From Candidatus Amulumruptor caecigallinarius (GTDB lineage: Bacteria > Bacteroidota > Bacteroidia > Bacteroidales > Muribaculaceae), in the NCBI GenBank assembly GCA_944321825.1, contig CALUMU010000007.1:62001-126000 (forward strand): a stretch of DNA of 64,000 nt, given 5' to 3'. Positions 27,601 to 36,767 of this stretch are shown here, piece after piece (the first letter of the stretch is position 1; every line of letters begins with the position of its first letter). A program made the position numbers and the translations under genes. The notes beneath the pieces are model-generated. The model ran no database searches. It was not told the DNA's origin and saw only the letters and a program-made list of their open reading frames with translations.

Positions 27601-28255
27601 TGTTGCACCGCCACTTGCCATCGCTCAGCGAGTAATAGCTGAAAGCCAGCCTCCCAGCCGGAATATACTCTTTATAGCCTCCGGCGGCCTTATAATCGGT
27701 CACATTGTCAAGCGTCGGAGCCGGCATCCCTTCGGGTACCACCAACCAGCTTTCCATCCCGTCATCTATCAGAAAAATCTTATTGACATTGAGGTCCACC
27801 ACCACCCTACAGTTTGCCGGGTTTTCATTAGCGACCCAATTACGCGGACCTTCGCCATTGCGTACCATTGTCTCGACTACCACATCCCGAGAGCTGTACA
27901 CTCCAGTCTTTCCGATGCGGTCCAGACGTGCCCCATCAGCGGCCGGTTGAATCAGATTTTGTCTGTAAACCGAATAATCATCCACATTCACGGCTTCAGG
28001 CAGCTCATAGATAAAATGAAAATACGAATTAGAGTGGAAATAGAAATTGCCCTCATAGACCTTGCTGCCCGGAGAGGTCTCGTAGAGCTTGTAGTCCTCG
28101 AAGTAAGCGGCATTGTCGGTACACGGCATATAATACGGCCCGCCGTCGTTGCCGAAAATATAGATGAAATCGGCATCGGCACGCGCCGCGAAAGCGAGGC
28201 ATGTCAGCAGTGTGACACACGTCGCCCATCTGAGTAATAGGTGTCTCATACGCAT
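24623..28255 (-). CDS. Large secreted multi-domain surface protein with T9SS sorting tail
   Basis: 1,210 residues from ATG 28253-28255 (MRMRHLLLRW, a signal peptide ending in ARA). The body is a series of beta-rich modules of 120-200 residues, often ending in DWKGGVV, DWPGGMI or EWPGGRL and containing IIGIPQGWG-like strands reminiscent of SusE/SusF starch-binding folds. The end (APGFYIVAGQKIFVR) matches the type IX secretion C-terminal sorting domain, so the protein is probably exported across the outer membrane and anchored. It follows the TonB-receptor/DUF5689/DUF6359 genes on the same strand, separated by terminator repeat D2. Its ligand is unknown; glycan binding is only a guess. Confidence 0.78.
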   Translation of the reverse strand: MRMRHLLLRWATCVTLLTCLAFAARADADFIYIFGNDGGPYYMPCTDNAAYFEDYKLYETSPGSKVYEGNFYFHSNSYFHFIYELPEAVNVDDYSVYRQNLIQPAADGARLDRIGKTGVYSSRDVVVETMVRNGEGPRNWVANENPANCRVVVDLNVNKIFLIDDGMESWLVVPEGMPAPTLDNVTDYKAAGGYKEYIPAGRLAFSYYSLSDGKWRCNNTTDELVNGVNYVYLSEQPERGYDYVKSDWKGGVVSMPPSVSPVVLSEDSGEAEAQDAIYVHRSTDSFTPWAGASSEVMSSFDVLKPDGEGNYTGLVTVASGEKFNFISALAATQDANTVICPPADRAIHFNEFSGQYHSSAVTAAQSEGAYWVAPEMSCSNQYTITVTPGEKPVVKIEGEKSALEIYIIGIPQGWGVGDGSMPLKRTVNGGYYGAYDIKAGEAMFRFYTSLGDWEVGSLGSQYEDMPKEYGTVEQEQVCSLVVDGKGSFQFSDWPGGMIYMYVEPSASRVTFSPSPIAAAGEYLDDAEIDPKGLKSLYDEDGDELDGRDGVYSMSLFVSGDETEVVKLYTYNLPMSRDEAEAEGSYALTLPDGFEWEFDEMGVAEATYTVQEGVTTAVPNHITVTNSEGVASQQYNLCIDTNTHKIYLERIGTAWHLIGSSTGIKTPTYADRADFRESAFVKCGLIMDVPAGKLDFVWANSIATAMAVADGSLSLDYNTTEVNMTEGVAVSSMWNSSGAYNVKVAEEWPGGRLFVTPDYIMDARDMSQIYGVMLGDADAYIKTSVLTETAPGSMIYEGEVAFEDATNPLLWFTLDEFRRVRITYVDSPELAAKNGVMSSNLSYSTYNGHFEVHGVKGNGSLKATVDLNRMTMRAEVAADNMATVYEVVSDNSSINHVFASESAELADALCLYVDMAGTSARFNFASEGEIIVPASGSSTAIQPGADGVWEGGFVKVSVPEHDMDAARQDAASSAAKWSLSLPEGAESSAVAMLINEATGKLKLFSSAHKTDGFFILTESPYFSGVWPTIENIDNLAKMVKVADGRYEAEVTVPEAGIRNMLIIKSTAKKSTMPLLGLASDIGGGTSLFSLDEDGDEMSLPAWPSDQSYVTSWTVNAPAGKAIVTYDEKAHKLTVKSDAGLGVDDLTADSGTSFRIEVGDGCVTVVSDGDMDLDFVNATGAVAKSVSVAAGTTTVGLAPGFYIVAGQKIFVR

Positions 28256-28416
28256 GAAATAATTAGATTGGTAATAATAGATCAGAAATGTATTTGATTT
28301 AAGAAATTCGATTGGTTTCACAATCCGCAATGTTATTTTACAAATATACGGCATTTTACCCCCCCCCATGTTAATTTTTCATAATTTATGTAAACCCAAG
28401 CATTTCGGATGGTTTT

Positions 28417-28490
28417 GGAGGCTTAGGACACCTATGAACCTTAAGAGGCATAATAAAAAAGCCGCCGTGGCGAGGATGCCACGGCGGTCC
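28417..28490 (-). terminator. Terminator repeat D2
   Basis: A 10-bp stem CCGCCGTGGC / GCCACGGCGG with loop GAGGAT, followed on the minus strand by T6. It lies 107 bp after the stop of the DUF6359 gene (28597). D1 lies the same distance after its gene. A second, G+C-rich 11-bp hairpin is found at 28498-28530. Confidence 0.78.
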
Positions 28491-28596
28491 TGTGGGTGTC
28501 TGCGCCGCTTACGCCCATGGCGGCGCAGACTGTGTGTCAGAATGTCAGAATATATTGTATTCCGAAGTTGTCATAGTGTTTGTACTCCAGAGAGTG

Positions 28597-31149
28597 TCAG
28601 AGTATCTTGTGAGCCGATGTGTTCTTGATGCCTGGCATAGAGTTGTACTTGAGTACGTCGCCGCAGACCATCACATGCGCCCCGAGCATCCCGGGGTTGT
28701 CGCCCAGATTCAGAGCGGCACGAGTCTCGCTCTTAGATACGAGCTGGATGTCTATCACCTTGGTTTCATCGGTGCAGTCAGCAGTCGGAGCGAGAAGCAC
28801 GTTGGCATACGGGGCACCTTCGGCAGTAAACGAATAGGCGAAGTTATTGTAATAACCGACGATGTAACCTTCTACCCATACGCCGCTCTGTCCGTCGGCA
28901 ACCTCGCTGGTACTCTGCGGATTGAGTATGCGTATATCAGCCACCGTGTAGGGGTCAGTCTCCGTACCTGCGCCGGTAAGGTCGCCGACAGGGGTATCAG
29001 GCTCGTCGGGTTCATCGCCGCCTCCCTGACCGTCGAGCTTATAGCCAGTAAGGTTGGCCACGCCGGGCTTGCCGCAGTACTTGAGGATATCGCCGTGGAG
29101 CAGCACCTCCTTCTTGTAATTGCCGGGGTTGGCCGAAAGATTGAGGGAGTTGCGGATGTCGCCGGCAGGAAGCTTGACTGCGACAATCTTGTCAGCCGAT
29201 GTCTCGCTTGCCGAAGCCGCGATAAGGATGTTGGTCGTAACCGTCGACGTAGTATTGTCAAAATGCCACTGGTTGCTGGTATCGTCGAAGTCATAGTAAC
29301 CCACGATATAGCCTTTGACCCATACATCGCTCTGGCCGTCGGCAGGGGTATCCTTGCTCTGCGGATTCATGATGATTACATCGTCGGCGGTAAAGGGGTC
29401 GGCCTCGGTACCCGAGCCGGTGATATCTCCCGACGGAGTATCTGAACCACCGCCGCCCTGGCCGTCAATCTTGTAGTTGGTCACATTCTTCATGCCGGGC
29501 TTGCCGCAGTACTTCTGCACGTCGCCATAGATCGACACCTCTTTCTGGTAATTGCCGGGGTTCGATACGAGGTTGAGCGTATTTCGCACATCTCCGGCAG
29601 GAAGCTGGATTGCGACAATCTTCGCTTCAGAAGTCTCCGAAGGCTGGTCTGCTATAAGGATATTGGTGTTGACCGTAACCGTACCCGTAAATTCAAACTG
29701 GTTGCCGGCGTTGTCATAGTTGTACACACCTACGATATATCCCTTGACCCATTTGCCTGTCTCCGCAGGGGTATCGGAGCTTGACGGATTTATTTCTATG
29801 ACCTGGGCGCAGCTGTAGGGATTGGCCTCCGTACCGTCGCCGCTCTGCACGGGTTCGTCACCGCCGCCCGGCTCGTCCATGCCTTCAATCCAGAAGCTGT
29901 CGGCATCGCCGATGATATTACCGATACCTCCGATGCCATACTGATGCATAAGAGTACCCTTAATCTTCATCTTCTTGCCGAGATTGCCGGCATTTTCCAT
30001 CAAGTTGGCCTTAGCCTGAAGCTCGCTACCCTGAGGCAGATCGAATATCAAGCAGTTGGCAATATCCTTTGTGTCAGCCGTGGGAGCTATCACGAGCGTA
30101 GTACCGAGGTAATCGGTGCCGTCCCAAGCGATATCGTCGTTGGTCGTAACGGTGCTCACTTCAGGAGCCAGGCAGCCCACGATATAGCCCTCTGTCCATC
30201 CGGACACATTGTCGCCATATCCGGCCGCATTCTCAATGTTGAGAGCTTCCTCTACGGTGTAGGGATTCATCAGAGTGCCCTTTTCGTAGGTCACACCTTC
30301 AAGGCCGTCAGTGTCATTGAGCATCACCTGCCAGTCGTCGCCGTAGAAACCGAGCAGACCCACGAGGTCGAAGTTGCCCTTGGGCAGGGCCACATTGCGG
30401 AAGTTGGCGTAACCGCTCGTGCGCACCGTGATTTCGTTGCCGGCAGCGTCGCAGAGCGTGCGGTTGGTGTTGATTTTATAGCCGTCGGTGAAGTTGAGGT
30501 CCTGGTCGGCATCTTTGAAGTGCACGTTTTGCAGACGCACTATGCGTCCCTGCCACTCTATCTGGCCGGCAGCAGTCTTGTCAAGGGTGGTGAAGTCGCT
30601 GACGGTGACAACGTCGATTTTGTCAGGTTCGGGCAGACCGTTGAGCTGTACATGCTCCGCAAAGAACTCATAGGGCATGAATGTGGCCTCCCAGGCATTG
30701 CCCTGGGCGTACCATTCGGGGAAGCCCATCTGCTGCAAGCCGTTGTACTTGCCTATGTACATGTCGGTCAGGTCGATCACTATCTCCTGGCCTACGCGGT
30801 AATCGTTATAGAGCGAGTTCTTGTTGATCGAGAGTACCAGAGCGCCGGTGGCATCCTGGATATAGAGGGACTTGTAAATATTGCCGCCACGGTCATTGGA
30901 TATGACACGTCCGCTCACTATGACATGCTCCCCGTTATCGGCCAGCTTGATCTGGTCGATATAGTTGGTGGCATCGTCCCAATATTTGGTCTTAACCTCC
31001 TTTATGGTGGTATTTGGCTGGATGGTGGCTGTGGGGACCTTAAACGCCGGAGCGTCGGTCGTGAAGTCGTTGCACGCAGTCAGCGAAGCCATCAGCAGCG
31101 GCAGAGCCACACCGAGCACAGGGGTCAGATATGATTTAATATTTCTCAT
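28597..31149 (-). CDS. Lipoprotein with DUF5689 and DUF6359 repeats
   Basis: 850 residues. A lipoprotein signal peptide has its lipobox at SLTAC (Cys about 26). Residues 45-290 form a DUF5689 domain (GRVISNDRGGNIYKSLYIQD, an OB-fold-like pattern). Four DUF6359-like repeats follow, each starting as G.GTE..P(Y/F) and containing W(V/T).GYIVG, TNILIA and a Y.GKPG motif. The family is a surface or outer-membrane-associated lipoprotein found beside TonB receptors. The gene starts 25 bp after the other DUF5689 lipoprotein and is clearly cotranscribed with it. The repeats are similar enough to suggest recent internal duplication. The substrate is unknown. Confidence 0.85.
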   Translation of the reverse strand: MRNIKSYLTPVLGVALPLLMASLTACNDFTTDAPAFKVPTATIQPNTTIKEVKTKYWDDATNYIDQIKLADNGEHVIVSGRVISNDRGGNIYKSLYIQDATGALVLSINKNSLYNDYRVGQEIVIDLTDMYIGKYNGLQQMGFPEWYAQGNAWEATFMPYEFFAEHVQLNGLPEPDKIDVVTVSDFTTLDKTAAGQIEWQGRIVRLQNVHFKDADQDLNFTDGYKINTNRTLCDAAGNEITVRTSGYANFRNVALPKGNFDLVGLLGFYGDDWQVMLNDTDGLEGVTYEKGTLMNPYTVEEALNIENAAGYGDNVSGWTEGYIVGCLAPEVSTVTTNDDIAWDGTDYLGTTLVIAPTADTKDIANCLIFDLPQGSELQAKANLMENAGNLGKKMKIKGTLMHQYGIGGIGNIIGDADSFWIEGMDEPGGGDEPVQSGDGTEANPYSCAQVIEINPSSSDTPAETGKWVKGYIVGVYNYDNAGNQFEFTGTVTVNTNILIADQPSETSEAKIVAIQLPAGDVRNTLNLVSNPGNYQKEVSIYGDVQKYCGKPGMKNVTNYKIDGQGGGGSDTPSGDITGSGTEADPFTADDVIIMNPQSKDTPADGQSDVWVKGYIVGYYDFDDTSNQWHFDNTTSTVTTNILIAASASETSADKIVAVKLPAGDIRNSLNLSANPGNYKKEVLLHGDILKYCGKPGVANLTGYKLDGQGGGDEPDEPDTPVGDLTGAGTETDPYTVADIRILNPQSTSEVADGQSGVWVEGYIVGYYNNFAYSFTAEGAPYANVLLAPTADCTDETKVIDIQLVSKSETRAALNLGDNPGMLGAHVMVCGDVLKYNSMPGIKNTSAHKIL

Positions 31150-31174
31150 GTGTATGTGTCGATTAGATTAGTCT

Positions 31175-33058
31175 TTACTTCTTGATAACCACATTCTTCA
31201 CTTCCCACGTGCCGCTCGCCTCAGAGGTAGAGGTGTAATGGAAAGCTATCTGAACCCTCTTGCCGGCATAGTCGGCGAGAGATATCTCTCCGGCGGAGAG
31301 GAATGTCCAGCTTGCTGCGGTGCCGTAATCGGGTATGGAGAGCGCAGTCCATGCAGTCTGTCCCTCCTCGCGGATTTCGAGCGTACACTGGGTCTTGGCC
31401 ATGTCAAGGCTGTTGAACTTGTTGAGTGCATGTTCGAAAGTAAGCACGGCATTGTTTACTCCGGAGAGATCCACCACAGGTGAAATCAGGTATGAATCGC
31501 TCGCATGGCTTTCGGTGATATAAGCCGACGCTTTCATGCAGGCATAACGTTCGTCATGCGACCATACGTATGTCAGACCGTCCATCATGACGTTGTCTAT
31601 GGTCCAGTCGCCCTGCCCTGTGGCAAATGTCTCGTTGAGCAGCTCATCGCCGACAGGCTGGTCGGGATCATCAGGGCCGACAGGAGTGTCTGTGCCGGTG
31701 GGTTTCACCACAAGGTTCTTGAACTCCCAAGTTCCTGCCTTGGCAGTGGTAGAAGTGTAGTGGAATCCTATCTGAATCTGCTTGCCGGCCCACTGGCTGA
31801 GGTTGATGTCGCCTGTGTTGACGAAGTCGAATCCCTGTACGGTAGGATAAGTGGGGATAGTAAGAGTGGTCCAAGAGGTCTGCCCGGCCTCACGCACAGC
31901 TACTGTTGCCTGGGTCTTGGCTACCTCAAGGCTTGAGAAATAGTTGAGAGCCTGGTCAAACGCCATGTAGGGAGTTTCGACCCCTGCAAGGTCTATGACA
32001 GGCGACACGAGCCATGAATCAGTCTCATTGTTGGTCGAAGTACCCTTGTCATAGCCCGTAGCTACGATACAGTTATAAGTAGTGGATGCCTCCCATACGC
32101 TTGACAGACCTTCGGGCAGGGTGATATTCTCGATGGTGAAGTTCTCCATGTTGCCTCCAGAGAAAGCCGCCTTGAAGATAACCTCGGCAGAGCTTGAACT
32201 CCAGTCGAACCCTATCAGAGAGGTCTCTGTGTTGATGTCGTTGAGAAGTATCTGCCACTCTTCGCGGTACTGGCTGAGGATGCCCACTAAAGTACCACGG
32301 CCAGTGGGGAGAGTAGAGTAGGCAAACGAACTCTTGCCCGAGCAACGCACATTGATGCGTTGTCCCTGCTCGTCGGTGATGTAGCGGTTGCCATAGCTGC
32401 CGTTGTCGCCGAAAGTGGCAGCGCCGCCGTCGACAAACTGCACTCCGGCAAGCGATATCAGCTGGCTCTGCCATTTCTGGCGGCCTTCGGCAGTGCGCAG
32501 GGCGGCATTAATCTCAGCCATGTCGGCGACCACCGGCTCTACCTGACCCGGCAGACCTGCCACCTGGGCCTTGGCATCAAACTCGCTGCGGTCCATATAA
32601 GATATACCGTACTGGTCGCTGGGGGAGCCTATCTGCATCTGGTTGTTGTACATACCTATATACATGCCCGTCACATTGACGACTATACGCTGTCCGTATT
32701 TATGTCCCACATACAGCTCGTCGTCAAGAGTGCCTTTGTCGATGGAAAATGTGATGGCATCGCCGTCGTCATCGCGCACCATGAGGTTTTTGTAGATGTT
32801 GCCGGCCTCGTCGCTGGAAATGATTGTGCCGGCTATGATGATGTCCTGCCCGTCGCTGCGCTTGCCTATCTCGGTGCTCCAAGTCTGTGACGAGTTGGCA
32901 TCCCAGTACATTTGCTTGAGGGCAGCAATGGAGGTGTTGGCCTCCATGGTAGCCTCGGGAACTATCACGGGCGGGTATTCAAATTCGTTGTCGCAGCTCA
33001 CCATACCTGCCGATACGAGCAGCAGGGTGAGTGCCGGTAATATTCTATTGAGTTTCAT
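31175..33058 (-). CDS. Lipoprotein with DUF5689 and two choice-of-anchor J domains
   Basis: 627 residues. A lipobox at GMVSC leads into DUF5689 (IIIAGTIISSDEAGNIYKNL; residues about 40-290), collinear with its neighbour. Two choice-of-anchor-J-type beta-sandwich modules follow (about 295-460 and 475-627), each with DSWLVSPVIDL or DSYLISPVVDL, FNSLDMAKTQ-like and IGFHYTSTT motifs. It follows the TonB receptor by 49 bp. It is probably the surface-exposed binding partner of the receptor in place of a SusD protein. The two modules are internal duplicates. Confidence 0.85.
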   Translation of the reverse strand: MKLNRILPALTLLLVSAGMVSCDNEFEYPPVIVPEATMEANTSIAALKQMYWDANSSQTWSTEIGKRSDGQDIIIAGTIISSDEAGNIYKNLMVRDDDGDAITFSIDKGTLDDELYVGHKYGQRIVVNVTGMYIGMYNNQMQIGSPSDQYGISYMDRSEFDAKAQVAGLPGQVEPVVADMAEINAALRTAEGRQKWQSQLISLAGVQFVDGGAATFGDNGSYGNRYITDEQGQRINVRCSGKSSFAYSTLPTGRGTLVGILSQYREEWQILLNDINTETSLIGFDWSSSSAEVIFKAAFSGGNMENFTIENITLPEGLSSVWEASTTYNCIVATGYDKGTSTNNETDSWLVSPVIDLAGVETPYMAFDQALNYFSSLEVAKTQATVAVREAGQTSWTTLTIPTYPTVQGFDFVNTGDINLSQWAGKQIQIGFHYTSTTAKAGTWEFKNLVVKPTGTDTPVGPDDPDQPVGDELLNETFATGQGDWTIDNVMMDGLTYVWSHDERYACMKASAYITESHASDSYLISPVVDLSGVNNAVLTFEHALNKFNSLDMAKTQCTLEIREEGQTAWTALSIPDYGTAASWTFLSAGEISLADYAGKRVQIAFHYTSTSEASGTWEVKNVVIKK

Positions 33059-33107
33059 GTGATATCTATTCGTAAGTTAGTGTTTTTCTTCAAACGTATT
33101 TGATGGC

Positions 33108-35855
33108 TTAGAAGCGTACACCTACGTTAAACATCACCTTGATGCCCTGGGCGTAGGAGAACTTGTTGGGATACTTGTTGCCGTTGTAGTCCTTGTAGTC
33201 GAAGCGTCCCTGCTGGTAGCCGTAGGTCATGACATTGCGGTTGTTGAGCACATTGTCGATGTTGAGGTTGAAGTTGAGCGAGAGCTTACGGTTGACATAA
33301 ACCACCTTGCCAATCGAGAGATTGAGTACGAATGCGTTTTTGAGCTTGTCCTGGCCGGCGAGTTCCTGCACGGCAGCTTCGAGCGAAGCCATGTCGGGGT
33401 ACTGCTGCCACAGCTCAGGCAGGGCTTCGTGGTGGTTGGGTGCAAGCATCACGTAGCTGTCGCCCATCCACGAACCGTTGATGTTGAAGAACCACATCTG
33501 CGGAGCCTGGTAGTCCAAGCCGATGTTGAAAGCGGCCTGGGGAGTGCCTCCCACATAGTAGTTTTTGAGGAACACCTGCGCCTCCTTGTCAGGCTCGGCA
33601 CCGTTTTCATACGAGCGGACACCCATCGGGTTGTTGCGGTACTGGTAGCGGGCATATGTGCCGGCAAACGTTGCCGCGAGGCTCTGTGTAATCTTGTAGC
33701 TCATGCCCAGTTCGATGCCACGGTAAGCGGTGTGGACATCCTTGAGCGCATAATTCATGAATGTAGAATAGTAGTCGTCGTAGAACGATGACCGCTCTGT
33801 CAGATTCATCATCTCTGTCCAGAAGCCGGAAATCTGGCCACGGAAACGGCGGTAGTTCCACGCATAGTTGATATCAAACGAAGCGATGCGCTCGCTCTGC
33901 AGACCGTCGATGGCCGTATCCTTGATACGCGGGGATATGTATGCGTACTCAAACAGCGGAGCGCGGCTCTCGTATCCGGCATGTGCGCTGAAGAAATTGT
34001 GACCGTCAAGCTTATATACAGCTCCGGCTTTCACGCCGCCATTGTCGAAACGGTGGGTCTTGCCCTTGCCGTAAGAATTGTCGGGGGCGCGTCCGTTGCG
34101 CATCTGGCCGTCGCGGTAGAACTGTGTGTAGCTCATCTTCAGGGCATAGTCGATGTCCCACTTGGGCAGGGCTATCATATTCTGAATCCATGCCTGCGCC
34201 TGGATGGCGTGGATATTGTAGTCATATCCGAATGTGTCGCCCTTGCCCACCTTGCGGTTGGGGTTGTTGAGGTCGTTCTGAAGCATGGTGGGGTCGTCGG
34301 GGAAATCACGCTCGGCATAAGTGTCGATGTCGCGCCAGAACTCGCCGCCGAGCAGGTCGTCGATGGTCTTGTAGTAATGGGCGTTGGTGTAGTTGACCGA
34401 CGCACCGCCCTGCATGGTCAGGTAGGAATTGAGGCGGTGGTTGACAGTAGAGTTGAATATGAAGTTGAACTGGTTGCTGTGACGGCGTTCAAGGATGTAT
34501 GTCGAACCCTTGTCAGTGCCTTCGGTAGCGTTCTGGTAATTGTTGAGGTAGTTGGCCTGATAGAGGTCGTCCCACTTTATCTGGCGGTTGACGGGGTTAG
34601 CCCAATACTGGGTGTAGAGGTCATATGCAGCCTCGTCATCCTCGAAATACGAAGGCAGGTAGCGGTAGTAGTCGGGGCGCGGGTCGGCAGCATTGTACCA
34701 GTTTAGAGCCGAGTTGGAGTAGTTAATCCAACGGACAGCCACACCGGTGTTGATGCTCGTAGAGTGGCTCGGGTTGCTGAGCCAGTTGAGCAAGAAAGTC
34801 GGGTCGAAAGTCTTGGTGATGCGCGAGCTACGCTTCTTGCCGTCCTGCCAGCCCCAGCCTGGGTTATATAGGTTGTCGTCGGCGAGATCCATAGCCTCCT
34901 GATATGTCATCTGAGGTGTAGAGCGTTCGGTAGGAGCACCGAATGTGGTGAACACCAGGCGGTTCTTGGGGTTGAAACGCTTCTCGGCCGAGAGGAAGTA
35001 GCCGTAAGAGTGGTAGAAAGTACCGTCTACGACACCCTCGTTGGCCCAACGGGTTATCGCACCCACAGTCACACCCCATCCGTGGGGGTTGATACCTGTC
35101 GAATAGAGCACCATTCCTCGCAGCATATAGTTGGAATTGGTGTACATCGCCGAGCCGTAGAATCCGGGGGCATACTCGTCGGTAATTGTGGAGATGTTGG
35201 TCGCGCCGCCTATATCGCCGAAACCGTGAGCCGACGAGCCGAGACCCACAGCTACCGACTTGTTGCGGAAAGCGCGGTTGAGTCCGCCGAGGCTCGAATA
35301 GTTGAAGCGTCCGCGGGCGAGGTCATTCATCTTGATGCCGTTGATGTATGTGTCGGAGTACTCCGAGTCATATCCACGGAAACGGAAACGCATCAAGTTC
35401 CAGTCATAATTGGAGGAATTGTAATATATATTGTCCGACGAACCGGTCAGAGCCCCTATGGCTTGGGATGCGCCTTCTTCATCCTCGATAGCGTTTTCGT
35501 CAAAGTATATATCCTCCATGTCCTCATAGAATGAGGTGTTCTGGTTGGTGTTGCGCAATGCCAAACGGCCCACATTGACAGTCTGGCCGTCAACGAGCAC
35601 CACCCCTGATGTCAGAGGGTCATAATCGGGATTGGTGATAGAGAGCGCGTCATCTCCGGCCTTGGCACCTTGGATCAGGAAGTCGCCGGCCGGACCGGTG
35701 ACGGCTTTAAGCCCCTGATTGTCAAGAGTCACCATGATGCCTCGCAGCGGTGCTCCGGTAGTCGAATCGACGACAGTGCCCGTGACCGCCGCCTTCTGTG
35801 CCAAAGCCGGCACCGCAGCTGTCAGCAGACATAGCAGTAACAGATGTAGTCTCAT
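33108..35855 (-). CDS. TonB-dependent outer-membrane receptor with CarboxypepD-reg domain
   Basis: 915 residues. A signal peptide (MRLHLLLLCLLTAAVPALA) is followed by a carboxypeptidase-regulatory-like beta domain (about 22-105), a plug region and a 22-strand-type barrel rich in aromatic residues, ending in phenylalanine (FNVGVRF), the outer-membrane assembly signal. It imports a bound ligand using energy from ExbB-ExbD-TonB, a set encoded at 45306-47318. No SusD follows; the next genes are DUF5689 lipoproteins, so this is not a classical Sus system. It is the first gene of a four-gene leftward series; the promoter element at 35984-35991 points into it. Confidence 0.92.
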   Translation of the reverse strand: MRLHLLLLCLLTAAVPALAQKAAVTGTVVDSTTGAPLRGIMVTLDNQGLKAVTGPAGDFLIQGAKAGDDALSITNPDYDPLTSGVVLVDGQTVNVGRLALRNTNQNTSFYEDMEDIYFDENAIEDEEGASQAIGALTGSSDNIYYNSSNYDWNLMRFRFRGYDSEYSDTYINGIKMNDLARGRFNYSSLGGLNRAFRNKSVAVGLGSSAHGFGDIGGATNISTITDEYAPGFYGSAMYTNSNYMLRGMVLYSTGINPHGWGVTVGAITRWANEGVVDGTFYHSYGYFLSAEKRFNPKNRLVFTTFGAPTERSTPQMTYQEAMDLADDNLYNPGWGWQDGKKRSSRITKTFDPTFLLNWLSNPSHSTSINTGVAVRWINYSNSALNWYNAADPRPDYYRYLPSYFEDDEAAYDLYTQYWANPVNRQIKWDDLYQANYLNNYQNATEGTDKGSTYILERRHSNQFNFIFNSTVNHRLNSYLTMQGGASVNYTNAHYYKTIDDLLGGEFWRDIDTYAERDFPDDPTMLQNDLNNPNRKVGKGDTFGYDYNIHAIQAQAWIQNMIALPKWDIDYALKMSYTQFYRDGQMRNGRAPDNSYGKGKTHRFDNGGVKAGAVYKLDGHNFFSAHAGYESRAPLFEYAYISPRIKDTAIDGLQSERIASFDINYAWNYRRFRGQISGFWTEMMNLTERSSFYDDYYSTFMNYALKDVHTAYRGIELGMSYKITQSLAATFAGTYARYQYRNNPMGVRSYENGAEPDKEAQVFLKNYYVGGTPQAAFNIGLDYQAPQMWFFNINGSWMGDSYVMLAPNHHEALPELWQQYPDMASLEAAVQELAGQDKLKNAFVLNLSIGKVVYVNRKLSLNFNLNIDNVLNNRNVMTYGYQQGRFDYKDYNGNKYPNKFSYAQGIKVMFNVGVRF

Positions 35856-36146
35856 AAGGGATAGATTAAAATGGTCGGTTTTATTAATGATTTCTGTATG
35901 GTATCAGTTGCAGTTAACGCCTGTGTAAGTCCTAAGCAAATCTTAAAATTTACCGGCTCTGATTTTGATAGTATTGGAATCAACAAAGATAACAAAGTTT
36001 TTAATATTCAGCAACACAAATTCAGAAAATTTGCATCGCTTGAAATTTAACTTTTCCCCACAAAATTCGCCACAAAATGTTTCATATCCTTTTCACGGAC
36101 GTTAATTAAATGTTACAAAAACCATTAAGAGGTTCCACAAAAAAAA
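35856..36146 (-). promoter_or_regulatory. Promoter region of the TonB-receptor operon
   Basis: The minus strand carries TATCTTTG (complement of 35984-35991), an exact TAnnTTTG match, about 130 bp before the receptor start. A TTTG lies 25 bp further upstream. The rest is A+T-rich with no gene. Confidence 0.5.
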
Positions 36147-36168
36147 TACGACCGATAAATCGGTCGTA
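36147..36168 (-). terminator. Terminator after the capsid-module genes
   Basis: A perfect 9-bp stem TACGACCGA / TCGGTCGTA with a 4-nt loop and a run of T on the minus strand. It ends leftward transcription from the gene at 36270. Confidence 0.8.
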
Positions 36169-36269
36169 CAGCCCCGGCGACGATAACGATTGTTCAACCG
36201 CTACGCGGTGTCGCCGTCAATCCGCGACACCGCAACAATAACGGCATATCGACGGTCATGGCTGACACA

Positions 36270-36725
36270 TCACCACGGATGCGGCGACAGGCGCAGCCCC
36301 TCGGGCGGGCGGTCAAGCGCTGCCGCTATCTCCGCTGCAGCTGCCATGGACGAGCGTGCAGCCGCAGCCGAGCCGGCAGGACACACCGCCTCAAACGCCA
36401 GCTCCAGCACACCCAACGCCACAGCCTCCTCCATCTTGACAGACATGAGTATCTGTTGCGCCGCAGAAACGTCCACCCCTTCTGGCACACTCAGCGTCAT
36501 GGAGATTGCATCGAATCCATGCAGCTCGGCATCCGCGACAAACGGCAACAGGGCCGTCATGACATTGGCGGCAGAGGCTTCCATAAGCCGCTTCAACGCC
36601 GGAGCCTCATCTCGTCCGAGAGGACGCGGTGCGTCGCGATGATAGGTGCGCATGGCCGAGAGGGCATATACGGTATCAAGAACTTTCGCTTTGTCAAGCG
36701 AGAATGTAATGGTTTTAGCAGACAT
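36270..36725 (-). CDS. Hypothetical protein, last gene of the capsid module
   Basis: 151 residues, alanine-rich, mostly helical, with no signal peptide or recognisable motif. It starts MSAKTITFSLDKAKVLDTVY. The gene lies 42 bp after the HTH-like gene on the same strand and is followed by a terminator. Composition is like the host rather than the A+T-rich element. Whether it belongs functionally with the phage-like genes is not known. Confidence 0.55.
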   Translation of the reverse strand: MSAKTITFSLDKAKVLDTVYALSAMRTYHRDAPRPLGRDEAPALKRLMEASAANVMTALLPFVADAELHGFDAISMTLSVPEGVDVSAAQQILMSVKMEEAVALGVLELAFEAVCPAGSAAAARSSMAAAAEIAAALDRPPEGLRLSPHPW

Positions 36726-36767
36726 AACTATAATAAAGATTTATAAGATTTATAAGATTTACAAGAT

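Noticed and set aside
28492-31134. Long plus-strand frames (317 and 396 aa) opposite the DUF6359 lipoprotein gene
   Set aside because: They are antisense shadows of a repetitive, biased coding sequence. They lack family motifs, promoters and signal peptides, while the minus frame has a lipobox and recognisable domains.
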